32,216 nucleotides of DNA from Paracoccus nototheniae (GTDB lineage Bacteria; Pseudomonadota; Alphaproteobacteria; Rhodobacterales; Rhodobacteraceae). The position numbers were made by a program, and so were the translations under genes. The notes beneath the pieces were generated by a model that saw only the letters and a list, made by a program, of their open reading frames with translations, did not search any database and was not told where the DNA came from. Positions 24,940 to 32,216 of this stretch are shown piece after piece; within the stretch, counting starts at the first letter, position 1; each line of letters starts with the position of its first letter. The stretch covers positions 1-32,216 of the forward strand of contig NZ_RQRT01000052.1 of the NCBI RefSeq assembly GCF_004335005.1, written 5' to 3'.

Positions 24940-26083
24940 GGCAGCACGCCCCCTGCGGCGCATCACCCATGTTACCGAAGCGCCGTTGGGCGGGGTCATG
25001 ACCTATCTGGACGACCTACTGGGAGCGCAGCTGCAAAGCCTGCCGGACGTCCAGATCGATCTGATCACCCCAGAGATCAACCGCGAGGCGCTGGCCGGAC
25101 TGTCCAGCCCCTACTTTCGCCTGATAGCCTTTCACCATCGCCGCGGCTCGCCCCGTGCCCTGCTAGTGATGGCGCTGCGCACGCTGGCCCATGTGCGGCG
25201 CACGCGCCCCGACATCCTACACATCCATTCGACCTTTGCCGGCGCCGCGATCCGTGTTTTTGCGCCGTTTTTTCCGAATGAAACCAAAGTTATATATTGC
25301 CCCCATGGCTGGGCATTCTCGCGCGAGGGGTCGCGGCACAAGCTGTGGGCCTTTGCATGGGTCGAACGGGTTTTGGCCCGCGGCAGCGACGCGATCTTGT
25401 GCATTTCCGACCATGAACGCCGCGAGGCCGAGGCGTTCGGCCTTCCCCCGGCGCAGCTGGTCGTCATCGAAAACGGCGTCAGTTCAAGAACCGCAGCTAT
25501 GGCGGGCGGCCCGGGCGACGTCCCTGCCCCCGTCAGACCGGAACGGGTACCGGGTCGTCGTCTGATCGCATTCGCGGGACGCTTCGACCGCCAGAAGGGG
25601 TTCGATACCTTTCTAAATGTGATGGGTCAGCTTGGCGACGAGGCGGATGGCATCGCCATCGGCAGCAGCATCACCTCTGACGAGGCCTTGCCGCCCATCC
25701 CCGGCAATGTCCGCATTCTGGGTTGGCAAAGCCGGTCGGCAGTGTTCGATCTGTATCGACAGGCCGATCTGCTGCTGGTTCCTTCGCGATGGGAGGGGTT
25801 CGGTCTGGTCGCGGCCGAGGCCATGCAGGCGGGGCTGCCGGTCTTCGCAAGCCGCGTCGGCGGGCTGCAGGATATTGTTGTCGATCGGCAAACAGGTCGT
25901 CTGTTCGAACCCAACGATGTCGCAACGATCCTGGCACTGATTCGCGGCACGTCTGATGCGGACCTTGCCCGCTACGGGGAACAAGGCCGCCAGCGCTATC
26001 TAACGCGCTATACCGCTGACCGGATGGCCGAGAAAACCACCGACCTCTACCGGGCGCTGTTGTCCAGTGATGGCGAACGCTGA
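24932..26083 (+). CDS. Family 4 glycosyltransferase
   Basis: A 383-residue GT-B enzyme. The N-terminal acceptor domain contains HVTEAPLGGVMTYL (~13-26, glycine loop) and HIHSTFAGAAIR. The C-terminal donor domain has AFAGRFDRQKGFDTFL (~210-225), then PSRWEGFGLVAAEAMQAGLPV (~286-306) with the E-x7-E motif of retaining GT4 enzymes. Start is GTG 24932, inside the end of the preceding gene (8-bp overlap), showing translational coupling. It ends at a Rho-independent terminator whose stem begins within its own last codons. It likely adds a later sugar to the repeat unit. Confidence 0.9.
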   Translation: MAKAARPLRRITHVTEAPLGGVMTYLDDLLGAQLQSLPDVQIDLITPEINREALAGLSSPYFRLIAFHHRRGSPRALLVMALRTLAHVRRTRPDILHIHSTFAGAAIRVFAPFFPNETKVIYCPHGWAFSREGSRHKLWAFAWVERVLARGSDAILCISDHERREAEAFGLPPAQLVVIENGVSSRTAAMAGGPGDVPAPVRPERVPGRRLIAFAGRFDRQKGFDTFLNVMGQLGDEADGIAIGSSITSDEALPPIPGNVRILGWQSRSAVFDLYRQADLLLVPSRWEGFGLVAAEAMQAGLPVFASRVGGLQDIVVDRQTGRLFEPNDVATILALIRGTSDADLARYGEQGRQRYLTRYTADRMAEKTTDLYRALLSSDGER

Positions 26084-26107
26084 CCGGCTCAGCGTCCGCC
26101 CTTTTTT
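26072..26107 (+). terminator. Rho-independent terminator after the GT2-GT4 operon
   Basis: GGCGAACGCTGA pairs with TCAGCGTCCGCC around a 5-base loop (CCGGC), giving 11 pairs and one A-C mismatch, followed by CTTTTTT. The GT4 stop codon lies inside the stem. The T-run exists only on the plus strand, so it terminates rightward transcription and not that of the convergent hydrolase. Confidence 0.88.
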
Positions 26108-26116
26108 ACCTGACGA

Positions 26117-27415
26117 TCAGAGGATGAAATCATTCGCCGTCAGCTGGTGGGTGCCGTTCAGCACGATGTTCAGGTCAATGTCGCCATCATCATCTACCAT
26201 CGACTGGATATAGGTCTTGTTCTGGGCGTAATCGATATAGACGCCCAGATCCCCGGCACCCTGCAGCCATTCGGAGCCGACGAAATTCAGTACCGCGTTG
26301 CTCCGGTCACCCGGCGCCTCAATGGCACTCAGGTCGATCAGATCACCGCGATCCCATCCCTGAAGTATGCCTTGATTTCCAAGATCCCTGAAGACGAAAC
26401 TGTCGCGGTTGCCGGCATCATCCGGGTTGGCAGCATCGTCCACATCCGGCGTGATGGGTGCCGCTGACGCGTCATCGCCATCGCGTCTGGCCAGATCACG
26501 AAAGGCATAATACGCCTCGCGCGGGTTGCCGTTGCTGTCACGCAGGCCAAAACCAGGCTCGAAATCCGAATCCTGATATTGGAACCACATAATCGGGCCG
26601 GCCCAAGGCTGGTCTTCGGCCAGATCGACAGCCTCGCGCAGCATACGCGCCTGATCCTGTTCGCTGACCGTCACGCCGCCGCCAAGCGTTTTGGCGCCAT
26701 ATTCGGTCATCCAGACCTGCATATCGCCATCGCCGTTGTCGACCATGGTCTTGCGGATCCCGTCTTCCATGATTTGCCAGCCGTTCCAGGCCTGATTGTC
26801 ACTAGGAAACAGCGGGAAGGTATACGGGTGAAAGCCGACCGCGTCGAAATGGCCACCAGCGCCTGCATCATACATCTTTTCTAGATAGTCAACGGCACCC
26901 CAGAAGCGTCCGTCGGTGGACGGAATGGCCGCCGTTCCGCCCGTAATCACCACGTCGTTGCCATTTACTGCCTTGATCTGATCATAGGCGGCCTCTAACA
27001 CGCGGGTATAGTTTTCCGGTGTGATCCCGTGCTTGTTCTGCTCGTTCAGGATCTCCCAATGGTCGACCACGTGATCATACCGCTCGGCGGCTGCGCCGGC
27101 AAACCTGCCGAAAGCCTGTTGATCGAACGTGCTTGACAGCGTGTTATCCACCCAATCCGGCGTATTGTTTAGAACTGCCGTGATCTTGATGCCCTGATTG
27201 TCCAAAGCGTTGAAGACCTTGTCGACAAGGTTCCAGTTGAACCCGCCATTCGCGGTCGGCTGGACGAGGCTCCAATGGATGTCCAGACGGACCCAATCAA
27301 CACCGATGTCGACATAGTCCTGAATTTGAGCGTTCATCTCTTGGTCGGAGCTTCCAAGCAGCTCGCCGAAAGGTGTCGCCATGCCAAGCTGTCCCGGCCT
27401 CACTGTGGGTGCCAT
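26117..27415 (-). CDS. Glycoside hydrolase with type I secretion C-terminus
   Basis: A 432-residue protein with two parts. Residues 1-315 form a clan GH-A-like barrel: DWVRLDIHWSLVQP (~40-53), acid/base E125 in HWEILNEQN, FHPYTFPLF (~195), nucleophile E238 in WMTEYGAK, and MWFQYQD. Residues ~325-432 are Asp/Gly/Asn-rich (SFVFRDLGNQGILQGWDRGDLIDLSAIEA) and end in LTANDFIL, which resembles the serralysin-type C-terminal domain and uncleaved signal of type I secreted proteins; the RTX nonapeptides are degenerate. No N-terminal signal is present, as expected for that route. No type I transporter is encoded here, so a chromosomal one would be needed. It probably cuts the plasmid's own EPS outside the cell. 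Confidence 0.82.
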   Translation of the reverse strand: MAPTVRPGQLGMATPFGELLGSSDQEMNAQIQDYVDIGVDWVRLDIHWSLVQPTANGGFNWNLVDKVFNALDNQGIKITAVLNNTPDWVDNTLSSTFDQQAFGRFAGAAAERYDHVVDHWEILNEQNKHGITPENYTRVLEAAYDQIKAVNGNDVVITGGTAAIPSTDGRFWGAVDYLEKMYDAGAGGHFDAVGFHPYTFPLFPSDNQAWNGWQIMEDGIRKTMVDNGDGDMQVWMTEYGAKTLGGGVTVSEQDQARMLREAVDLAEDQPWAGPIMWFQYQDSDFEPGFGLRDSNGNPREAYYAFRDLARRDGDDASAAPITPDVDDAANPDDAGNRDSFVFRDLGNQGILQGWDRGDLIDLSAIEAPGDRSNAVLNFVGSEWLQGAGDLGVYIDYAQNKTYIQSMVDDDGDIDLNIVLNGTHQLTANDFIL

Positions 27416-28039
27416 TCCGATAAATTCCCTTTTTTATGTCGATAGCTCTGGGTAGGGGATGAAAGGTTCCCTGTCATTCAGCGCATTTTTGCCGCTGGCA
27501 GCTATTCGCCGTCCATTGGTACAGATCGGCTGCGTTATGCTCACCCGATGGGGGGACGAGTTTGGACATGCCAGCGCGTCTGGCCTTTCGAATACGATTT
27601 GCGCAAATTACGGACCGCTTCGTGAACGTCTGACCCAGCACTAACCCGCAAGGCCAACCATCCCCGGAATCCATTTTGCCGCCTCGTGACGGGCCGGCGC
27701 GGGGCAGGAACGCCACGGACAACCCGATACCGGATAGGATGTCTGTTCTGCACGCTTTCTGACCCAATGCCGAAATGAAAGGCACGCCGTCACGCGCATT
27801 TCGAAATTCGAACGTGACCAGTCCGGTCGGCCATTCAGTCACCCAGCCCCGGATGACGCAGGCCATCCTATCAATAGGGCCGGACAAAGTCGGATAGCGG
27901 TTGTGGTTGTTGCAATATAAACCGTGCAGCATCAAATATGCAGCATATCCATGCACAAAAAATTGCCGAAAACGACAACTTGATCATTGCTAAATTATCA
28001 CCAAGAACTGGATTTGTGTTCAGAAAAAGTACCGAGTAT
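27416..28039. other. Intergenic stretch upstream of the GT-C/UbiA operon
   Basis: About 620 bases, or 520 if the next gene starts at 27938. A 160-codon minus-strand frame (27474-27956) overlaps the promoter region, has no ribosome site and no family I can name; part of it may be gene debris. The last 120 bases are AT-rich and probably carry the promoter of the four-gene operon. Confidence 0.4.
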
Positions 28040-29512
28040 ATGAAGTTAAATTATCGGTTTCTGGCAGTTGCCTTATGTTGTTTCGTTCTTCTTTTGCCAG
28101 CAATGGTAAATCGGGCGCCTTTTGTTTATTTTGATTCCGCCCCTTACATGAATAATGCAGGGAAGGCGATTCAGCTTGTTCAGGATCGGCTTTGGTTGGG
28201 TTCGGAAATCGTGCCTGTGGAATCCGCGCAAACAGCCGGATTGCAGACTTCGCCGTCTGGATCTACGGGAACTTTGGCGGGCCGCTCCATTTACTACAGC
28301 TTTCTGGTCTGGATAAGCGCAGCGACATTTGGGATCGGCGGCATCGCCTTCGTACAAGCGCTCGTTCTGGCCGTCCTGATCGTAATTTGCCTCAGAATCG
28401 CATGGCCCGCGGCTCAGCCTGCGCCTTTTCTAGTGGCGACCCTGGCCATGTCCTCCGGCCTGTCACTGCTAACCTCGGCGGGATTTTTCGTGTCCCTTGT
28501 CACCCCGGACGTCTGGGCGGGGATGATGATCATCTCCTTTGCGCTTGTGCTGGGCGCGGGCTCTGACCTCGGCAGGGGAACGCGCCTTGCGCTTGGTGTC
28601 GTAATGGCCTGTGCGGCGCTGTTTCACACCAGCCATATTCTTGTTCTGGCGTCGATGACCGCGTTGTCGGCTCTCGCTATGCTTCACTTGGCATGGCGCA
28701 AGGCCATGGCCGTACGGTATCTATGGATCCCCGCTCTAGCGCTAGCATTCGGCCTGGGGGGTACGATGGCATTCTCAGTCGCGGCGACGGTGGCCACGGG
28801 GGAATCGCCCGTGGGCCTGCCCTTCATCACGGCCCATCTAACCGACATGGGACCCGGAACCCGTTTCGCGCAGACCAGCTGCCCCGCCAGCGGCTTTGCG
28901 ATCTGCCCCTATGCAGATCGCCTGCCAATCGACTGGATCGACTTCTTGTTTTCCAAGAACCCTCAAACAGGCATTTTTGCGGTCGTCCCGCCCGACGTAC
29001 AGCGCGCCATCTCGGACGAGCAAATCCGCTTTGCGATTGGTACTTTGATAGCCGAGCCTCTGGCCACGATAGCGGGACTAGCCCGTGACGGAATTGCGCA
29101 GCTGTGGCACCTGTCCGTCAACGATGTGCCGCTGACTGCCAAAGACGAGGCCTTCGTTGTTGAGGGGTTCGAACCGCAGACCGCCGAGACCATCCGCACC
29201 TCGACGATCTGGAGCCGAGCCTGGCTTGCCCCTACCATATCACGCGTAATTGAGATCGGCACGGCCGTCAGTTTCGCCGGGCTGCTTTTTCTTGCGCTGG
29301 TAAAGCGACTGCCACGTCACGGGGCGGTGGCGCGACTCCTGCTGATTTGCTTCCTCGGGCTGGTTCTGAATGCCGTGCTGTGCGGAGTCTTTGCTTCTCC
29401 TTATGGACGGTTCCAGGCGAGGATCGCCTGGATGCTGCCCTTCCTACTGGCCATTTCCTTGATAGTCCCGCGCTATTCCGACTACTCAGTTCCTGAAAGA
29501 GGTCGCCCATGA
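28040..29512 (+). CDS. Polytopic membrane protein, probable GT-C glycosyltransferase
   Basis: A 490-residue membrane protein with about 10-11 helices. After the first helix (FLAVALCCFVLLLPAMV) comes PFVYFDSAPYMNNAG, an acidic first periplasmic loop of the kind that holds the catalytic Asp in GT-C enzymes. A large loop (~265-395) with TSCPASGFAICPYADRLP has two cysteines. GT-C enzymes take sugars from polyprenyl-phosphate donors in the periplasm. The four genes of this operon overlap by a few bases, and the other three look like a donor-making set, which supports the role. An in-frame ATG at 27938 would add 34 polar residues; ATG 28040 gives a membrane-protein-like N-terminus, but neither has a strong ribosome site. 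Confidence 0.6.
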   Translation: MKLNYRFLAVALCCFVLLLPAMVNRAPFVYFDSAPYMNNAGKAIQLVQDRLWLGSEIVPVESAQTAGLQTSPSGSTGTLAGRSIYYSFLVWISAATFGIGGIAFVQALVLAVLIVICLRIAWPAAQPAPFLVATLAMSSGLSLLTSAGFFVSLVTPDVWAGMMIISFALVLGAGSDLGRGTRLALGVVMACAALFHTSHILVLASMTALSALAMLHLAWRKAMAVRYLWIPALALAFGLGGTMAFSVAATVATGESPVGLPFITAHLTDMGPGTRFAQTSCPASGFAICPYADRLPIDWIDFLFSKNPQTGIFAVVPPDVQRAISDEQIRFAIGTLIAEPLATIAGLARDGIAQLWHLSVNDVPLTAKDEAFVVEGFEPQTAETIRTSTIWSRAWLAPTISRVIEIGTAVSFAGLLFLALVKRLPRHGAVARLLLICFLGLVLNAVLCGVFASPYGRFQARIAWMLPFLLAISLIVPRYSDYSVPERGRP

Positions 29513-30513
29513 TGATGCACGATGCACCCCTTAGGCTGCGCCAGCGGGCTGGTCCCGCAGATTATCTACGGATCGCGCGCCTCGACCACATGACGAAGCA
29601 TATCTTTATCCTTCCGGGGATCGTGCTGGCCGTCCTGCTACGCGGCACGAACGAAACGACCGCAGGAATCGTGTCGAATGTTATCTTAGGATTGACTGCA
29701 GCGGTCTTTGTCGCCTCCGCCAATTATGTGATTAACGAATATCTTGATCGCGATTTCGACCGTTATCATCCAGAAAAATCGCAACGCACGGCCGTCCAGT
29801 GCGAGATATCCGGCGTCGTTGTCTTTGCACTTTGGGTAGCGTTGCTAGGTGTGGGTTTGGGGCTTGCCGCGCAGGTCGGCGGCGTTTTCCTGATCGCCTC
29901 CGTACTTCTGGCGGTTTCTGGCGTTACCTACAACGTCATGCCCATACGGACTAAGGACCGCATTTATCTAGACGTGCTTTCGGAATCGCTGAACAACCCT
30001 ATCCGCTTGCTGATGGGATGGGCGATGATCGACGGAGGCAGCCTGCCGCCGGCATCACTTTTTATGGCCTTCTGGTTCGGCGGCGCTTTTCTGATGAACT
30101 CTAAGCGTCTGGCCGAATATCGTGACATCGTCGCCTCGGATGGCCAGGAAATACTGGGTCGCTATCGCCGGTCCTTCCGCCATTACACCGAAAACCGCTT
30201 ATCCGTTGCCAATCTTGTCTATGCACTGCTCTGCTCATTCTTCGTAGCAACATTTCTCATCAAATACCGCGTTGAATATGTTATCGTTTTTCCCTGCATC
30301 ATAGCGTTGTTCGCGGTCTATTATGCCCTCGCCCTGACCCCCAATTCGGTGGCCCGCAAGCCGGAAAAGCTCTATCGCTCGACGCCCGTGATCAGTACGG
30401 CAATCCTAACCGGCCTTTTGTTCACGATCGCAACCCTAGTCGATCTACCCATCCTAGAATCGCTAACAAGTCAGCGCTTTATTGAAGTCGGGCAACCGGT
30501 AAGTGGCGAGTGA
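29509..30513 (+). CDS. UbiA-family prenyltransferase, DPPR synthase-like
   Basis: A 334-residue membrane enzyme with about nine helices. The first Asp motif is NEYLDRDFDRYHPEKSQR (N76, D80, D84, then HP-x-K-x2-R). The HPxKxxR extension is what I know from decaprenyl-phosphate phosphoribosyltransferases (mycobacterial UbiA, Rv3806c), not from ubiquinone or heme UbiA enzymes. FLMNSKRLAEYRD (~195-206) matches their GKRYAEL segment, and KDRIYLDVLSESLNNPIR their second motif. The predicted reaction is polyprenyl phosphate + PRPP giving polyprenyl-phosphoryl-5-phosphoribose + diphosphate. The start overlaps the preceding stop (ATGA); the stop overlaps the HAD gene. Product assignment is inference. 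Confidence 0.8.
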   Translation: MMMHDAPLRLRQRAGPADYLRIARLDHMTKHIFILPGIVLAVLLRGTNETTAGIVSNVILGLTAAVFVASANYVINEYLDRDFDRYHPEKSQRTAVQCEISGVVVFALWVALLGVGLGLAAQVGGVFLIASVLLAVSGVTYNVMPIRTKDRIYLDVLSESLNNPIRLLMGWAMIDGGSLPPASLFMAFWFGGAFLMNSKRLAEYRDIVASDGQEILGRYRRSFRHYTENRLSVANLVYALLCSFFVATFLIKYRVEYVIVFPCIIALFAVYYALALTPNSVARKPEKLYRSTPVISTAILTGLLFTIATLVDLPILESLTSQRFIEVGQPVSGE

Positions 30514-31253
30514 TGAGGCGAGAGGTATTCGGCGTGCCGGGGGGCGCCGTCCGCGCCCATCTTCCCGATCTGGGGCGCTATCGCCTTGTGGTCTTCGATC
30601 TGGATGGTACCCTCTATCATCAAGGCCCAGTGCGGCGCGGCATGCTGACAGAACTTCTATTGTCCCGCCCGATGGTCGGCGAGCCGGATCGTCTTCAACG
30701 CCTGTCGATTTTGCACCAGTTCAGGCGCCTGCGCGAAGAAATGGCTCGGGATGCATGCATCGGATTTGACACACGGCTTTTCTCGCGACTGTCTGACCAG
30801 ACTGGACAGAATGAAACCATTTTGCGACGCCTGGTCAAGGACTGGATGGAGGACCGGCCCCTACGACGCTTATTGGCAGCCCGCGTGGCGGGCGCACCTC
30901 AGCTGTTCTCGGGCCTCCGGGCCCAGGGAACGCAGATTGCAGTTTGGTCAGATTATCCAGTTGAGCACAAGCTGGCCGTCCTTGGCCTTAAGGCTGATCA
31001 CGTCATTTCGGCGCTGGATCCCGACATTGCAGCCCTTAAGCCCGCGCCGGCAGGGCTGAATCGGCTACTTGAAAGGACCGCGATTCCGCCAAGCGCCGTC
31101 CTGATGGTGGGCGACCGGGACAGCCACGACGGAGCAGCCGCCCGCGCGGTCAATGTTGACTTTCTTTTGCGTGCAAGAAAGGGCCCGGCGGGAATCCCGA
31201 GGATCAAGGACTTTCGTGGACTCGCGGCTCAGGTCGCGCAAGGGCCGGCATGA
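30513..31253 (+). CDS. HAD-family phosphatase
   Basis: A 246-residue soluble HAD hydrolase with all four motifs: VVFDLDGTLYH (~27-37, the Asp nucleophile and D+2), WSDYP (~155, motif II Ser), ALKPAPAG (~175, motif III Lys) and GDRDSHDG (~200-207, metal Asp pair). A helical cap follows motif I. Between a DPPR synthase-like UbiA and GtrA, its likely job is removal of the 5-phosphate from polyprenyl-phosphoryl-5-phosphoribose; in mycobacteria a phosphatase gene next to ubiA (Rv3807c, a different fold) is the proposed counterpart. The ATG at 30513 overlaps the UbiA stop (TGATG); a GTG at 30510 is also possible. It overlaps GtrA by 4 bp. Confidence 0.85.
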   Translation: MRREVFGVPGGAVRAHLPDLGRYRLVVFDLDGTLYHQGPVRRGMLTELLLSRPMVGEPDRLQRLSILHQFRRLREEMARDACIGFDTRLFSRLSDQTGQNETILRRLVKDWMEDRPLRRLLAARVAGAPQLFSGLRAQGTQIAVWSDYPVEHKLAVLGLKADHVISALDPDIAALKPAPAGLNRLLERTAIPPSAVLMVGDRDSHDGAAARAVNVDFLLRARKGPAGIPRIKDFRGLAAQVAQGPA

Positions 31254-31660
31254 AACCCCCGGTGCGGGGCTGGCTCGCCAAGCTGATGCGCTATGGGTTC
31301 ACCGGTGGGTTGGCTGCATTCGTAGATCTTGCGGGCTTTGCAATTCTGCTAGGAGCTGGGGTGGTTCTTCCCGCAGCTGCTTTTCTGTCCTTCATGTTCG
31401 CGACGGTGGTCAACTACGGGTTCAGCGCGCGGTTTGCCTTTGCCTCCCCAATCTCGATCTCAGGCTATTTTCGATTTCTGATCTTCGCGGCTATTGGCCT
31501 TGTGACAAATGTGGCTATCACCATCCTATTTGACGCGGCAGGCCTGCCTTCGGTGCGTGCCAAATTAGCTGGGATTGCAGTCGCATTCGGGGTCAACTTC
31601 GTTCTGAACCTGACCTATGTCTTTGCACAGCCGGACCGCAGAAAAAAGCATCTTCCCTGA
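31250..31660 (+). CDS. GtrA-family membrane protein (lipid-linked sugar flippase)
   Basis: A 136-residue protein with four membrane helices, typical length and layout of the GtrA family: RYGFTGGLAAFVDLAGFAILL, AFLSFMFATVVNYGFSARFAF (the N-Y-x3-R/K-x-F signature), YFRFLIFAAIGLVTNVAITILF, and LAGIAVAFGVNFVLNLTYVF. GtrA proteins are thought to move polyprenyl-phosphate sugars across the inner membrane; Rv3789 plays this part near the mycobacterial decaprenyl-phosphoryl-arabinose genes. It overlaps the HAD stop (ATGA) and ends the operon. A short tandem repeat begins at its stop codon. Confidence 0.92.
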   Translation: MKPPVRGWLAKLMRYGFTGGLAAFVDLAGFAILLGAGVVLPAAAFLSFMFATVVNYGFSARFAFASPISISGYFRFLIFAAIGLVTNVAITILFDAAGLPSVRAKLAGIAVAFGVNFVLNLTYVFAQPDRRKKHLP

Positions 31661-31687
31661 CGCCTGACGCCTGACGCCTGACGCCTG
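31656..31687 (+). repeat. Heptanucleotide tandem repeat (CCTGACG)4
   Basis: Four perfect copies of CCTGACG, then CCTG, starting at the GtrA stop codon (TGA lies in the first unit). Seven-base repeats can change copy number by slippage, but here the first unit always supplies the stop, so GtrA is not phase-variable through it. Confidence 0.9.
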
Positions 31688-31812
31688 CCTTACCTATGTT
31701 TAACATACGAAGGTTCCGCAACCAGGGAGGCTGTCCCCAAACCGGCGCGAGTTTCACATGCCATATGCGCCGTATGGTATCCTAACGCCTCACGCCGTTA
31801 AATAAATCAAAC

Positions 31813-31983
31813 CTACCGTGGGTCGCGCAATGTGCGCCAAATCATCAACACTATCATCGAGACGACCCCTCCCCCGACATATCCGAATAGGAATGCCTCC
31901 GCGCAGCCAGACCCGCCCACCATAAGCGCAGCTGTTGCGGTAATGCTGACTAGGACAGATATTCCCAGCATTCCGATGAGCAC
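31813..31983 (-). CDS. Small two-helix membrane protein
   Basis: A 56-residue protein starting at GTG 31983, with AGAGGG nine bases upstream. It is almost wholly two hydrophobic helices: LIGMLGISVLVSITATAALMV and FLFGYVGGGVVSMIVLMIW, joined by GGSGCAEA and ending with the basic tail RTLRDPR. The positive C-terminus suggests both termini in the cytoplasm. It faces GtrA convergently at the edge of the EPS region. I do not recognise a family; membrane accessory proteins of this size occur in EPS clusters. Short length keeps confidence moderate, but the helix pattern and ribosome site make chance unlikely. Confidence 0.6.
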   Translation of the reverse strand: MLIGMLGISVLVSITATAALMVGGSGCAEAFLFGYVGGGVVSMIVLMIWRTLRDPR

Positions 31984-32089
31984 TTATTCCACCCCTCTAA
32001 AGCAGCGCCGGATCAATCCTATCACCAATCTACCATACGCGAAACGTGAGCAGTCGATATGATCCGTAAGCGACACTATCCTGCCGACA

Positions 32090-32216
32090 CGGCGATGTTG
32101 CGCAAATCAGCCCCGAGCATGACTGCCCCCTTTCCCGCCATTCTTCAGCGGACGGCTTCGATCTCGGCCCTGCCAAGGGCCGAGAAGCGGTTCATGATGG
32201 CGATGCGGATCTGGAT
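32090..32216. repeat. Terminal direct repeat, right copy
   Basis: Identical over 127 bases to the start of the window; from its second base on it is the left end of the IS5-family element. If the molecule is circular, this copy is an assembly overlap and should be counted once, giving 32,089 bp. Confidence 0.95.

Noticed and set aside
27474..27956. 160-codon minus-strand frame upstream of the GT-C gene
   Set aside because: No start signal and no recognised motif, and it covers the probable promoter; could be gene debris but cannot be supported.
31656..31687. Phase-variable control of GtrA by the CCTGACG repeat
   Set aside because: The GtrA stop codon lies in the first repeat unit, so changes in copy number fall after the stop and cannot alter the protein.
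1..32216. CRISPR array, tRNA or rRNA genes, toxin-antitoxin or restriction systems
   Set aside because: I found no repeat-spacer pattern, no RNA gene signature and no recognisable toxin-antitoxin pair or methylase in the window.

Overview
The window reads as a mobilizable plasmid of an alphaproteobacterium, most likely of the Rhodobacterales (Paracoccus-like). I base this on the high GC, an HvrA-type H-NS protein, a MobQ-type relaxase next to a TraD/TraG pair, and a DUF1612/HTH protein. No database search was possible, so the taxon is inference. The last 127 bases repeat the first 127 exactly. The sequence is therefore either a closed circle of 32,089 bp or a unique segment lying between two copies of the same insertion sequence.

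Layout. 1-1052: IS5-family (IS903 group) element. 1053-2190: a gene cut off by the IS, and a decayed IS5-type transposase. 2409-3814: a zinc-finger/HNH-like gene and a DUF1612/HTH gene. 4335-6545: replication and partition, with a ribbon-helix-helix protein, ParA, a Rep initiator, 22-bp iterons and an AT-rich origin. 6546-11029: mobilization region with a frameshifted gene, a truncated coupling protein, a TraD-like gene, a hairpin-rich oriT candidate, the relaxase and one unknown gene. 11246-12223: an H-NS-like regulator and an IS6-family scar. 12224-31660: exopolysaccharide (EPS) synthesis. 31813-31983: a small membrane protein.

How the genes work together. The EPS region is close to a complete Wzx/Wzy system: UppP (lipid carrier recycling), an ExoY-type initiating sugar transferase, three GT2 and one GT4 glycosyltransferases, a Wzx flippase, a Wzy polymerase, a Wzz/ExoP-N co-polymerase without kinase, and a Wza/ExoF export protein. 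An ATP-grasp enzyme follows the flippase. Two clan-A-type glycoside hydrolases are present, one with a Sec signal and one with a type I secretion C-terminus. Together they resemble the ExoK/ExsH arrangement for trimming EPS.

The most interesting part is the tightly coupled operon 28040-31660: a GT-C-like membrane protein, a UbiA enzyme carrying decaprenyl-phosphate phosphoribosyltransferase motifs, a HAD phosphatase and a GtrA flippase. I propose that it makes polyprenyl-phosphate-ribose from PRPP, flips it and adds ribofuranose to the polysaccharide in the periplasm. It would be a GtrABC-like decoration system in which UbiA plus HAD replaces GtrB.
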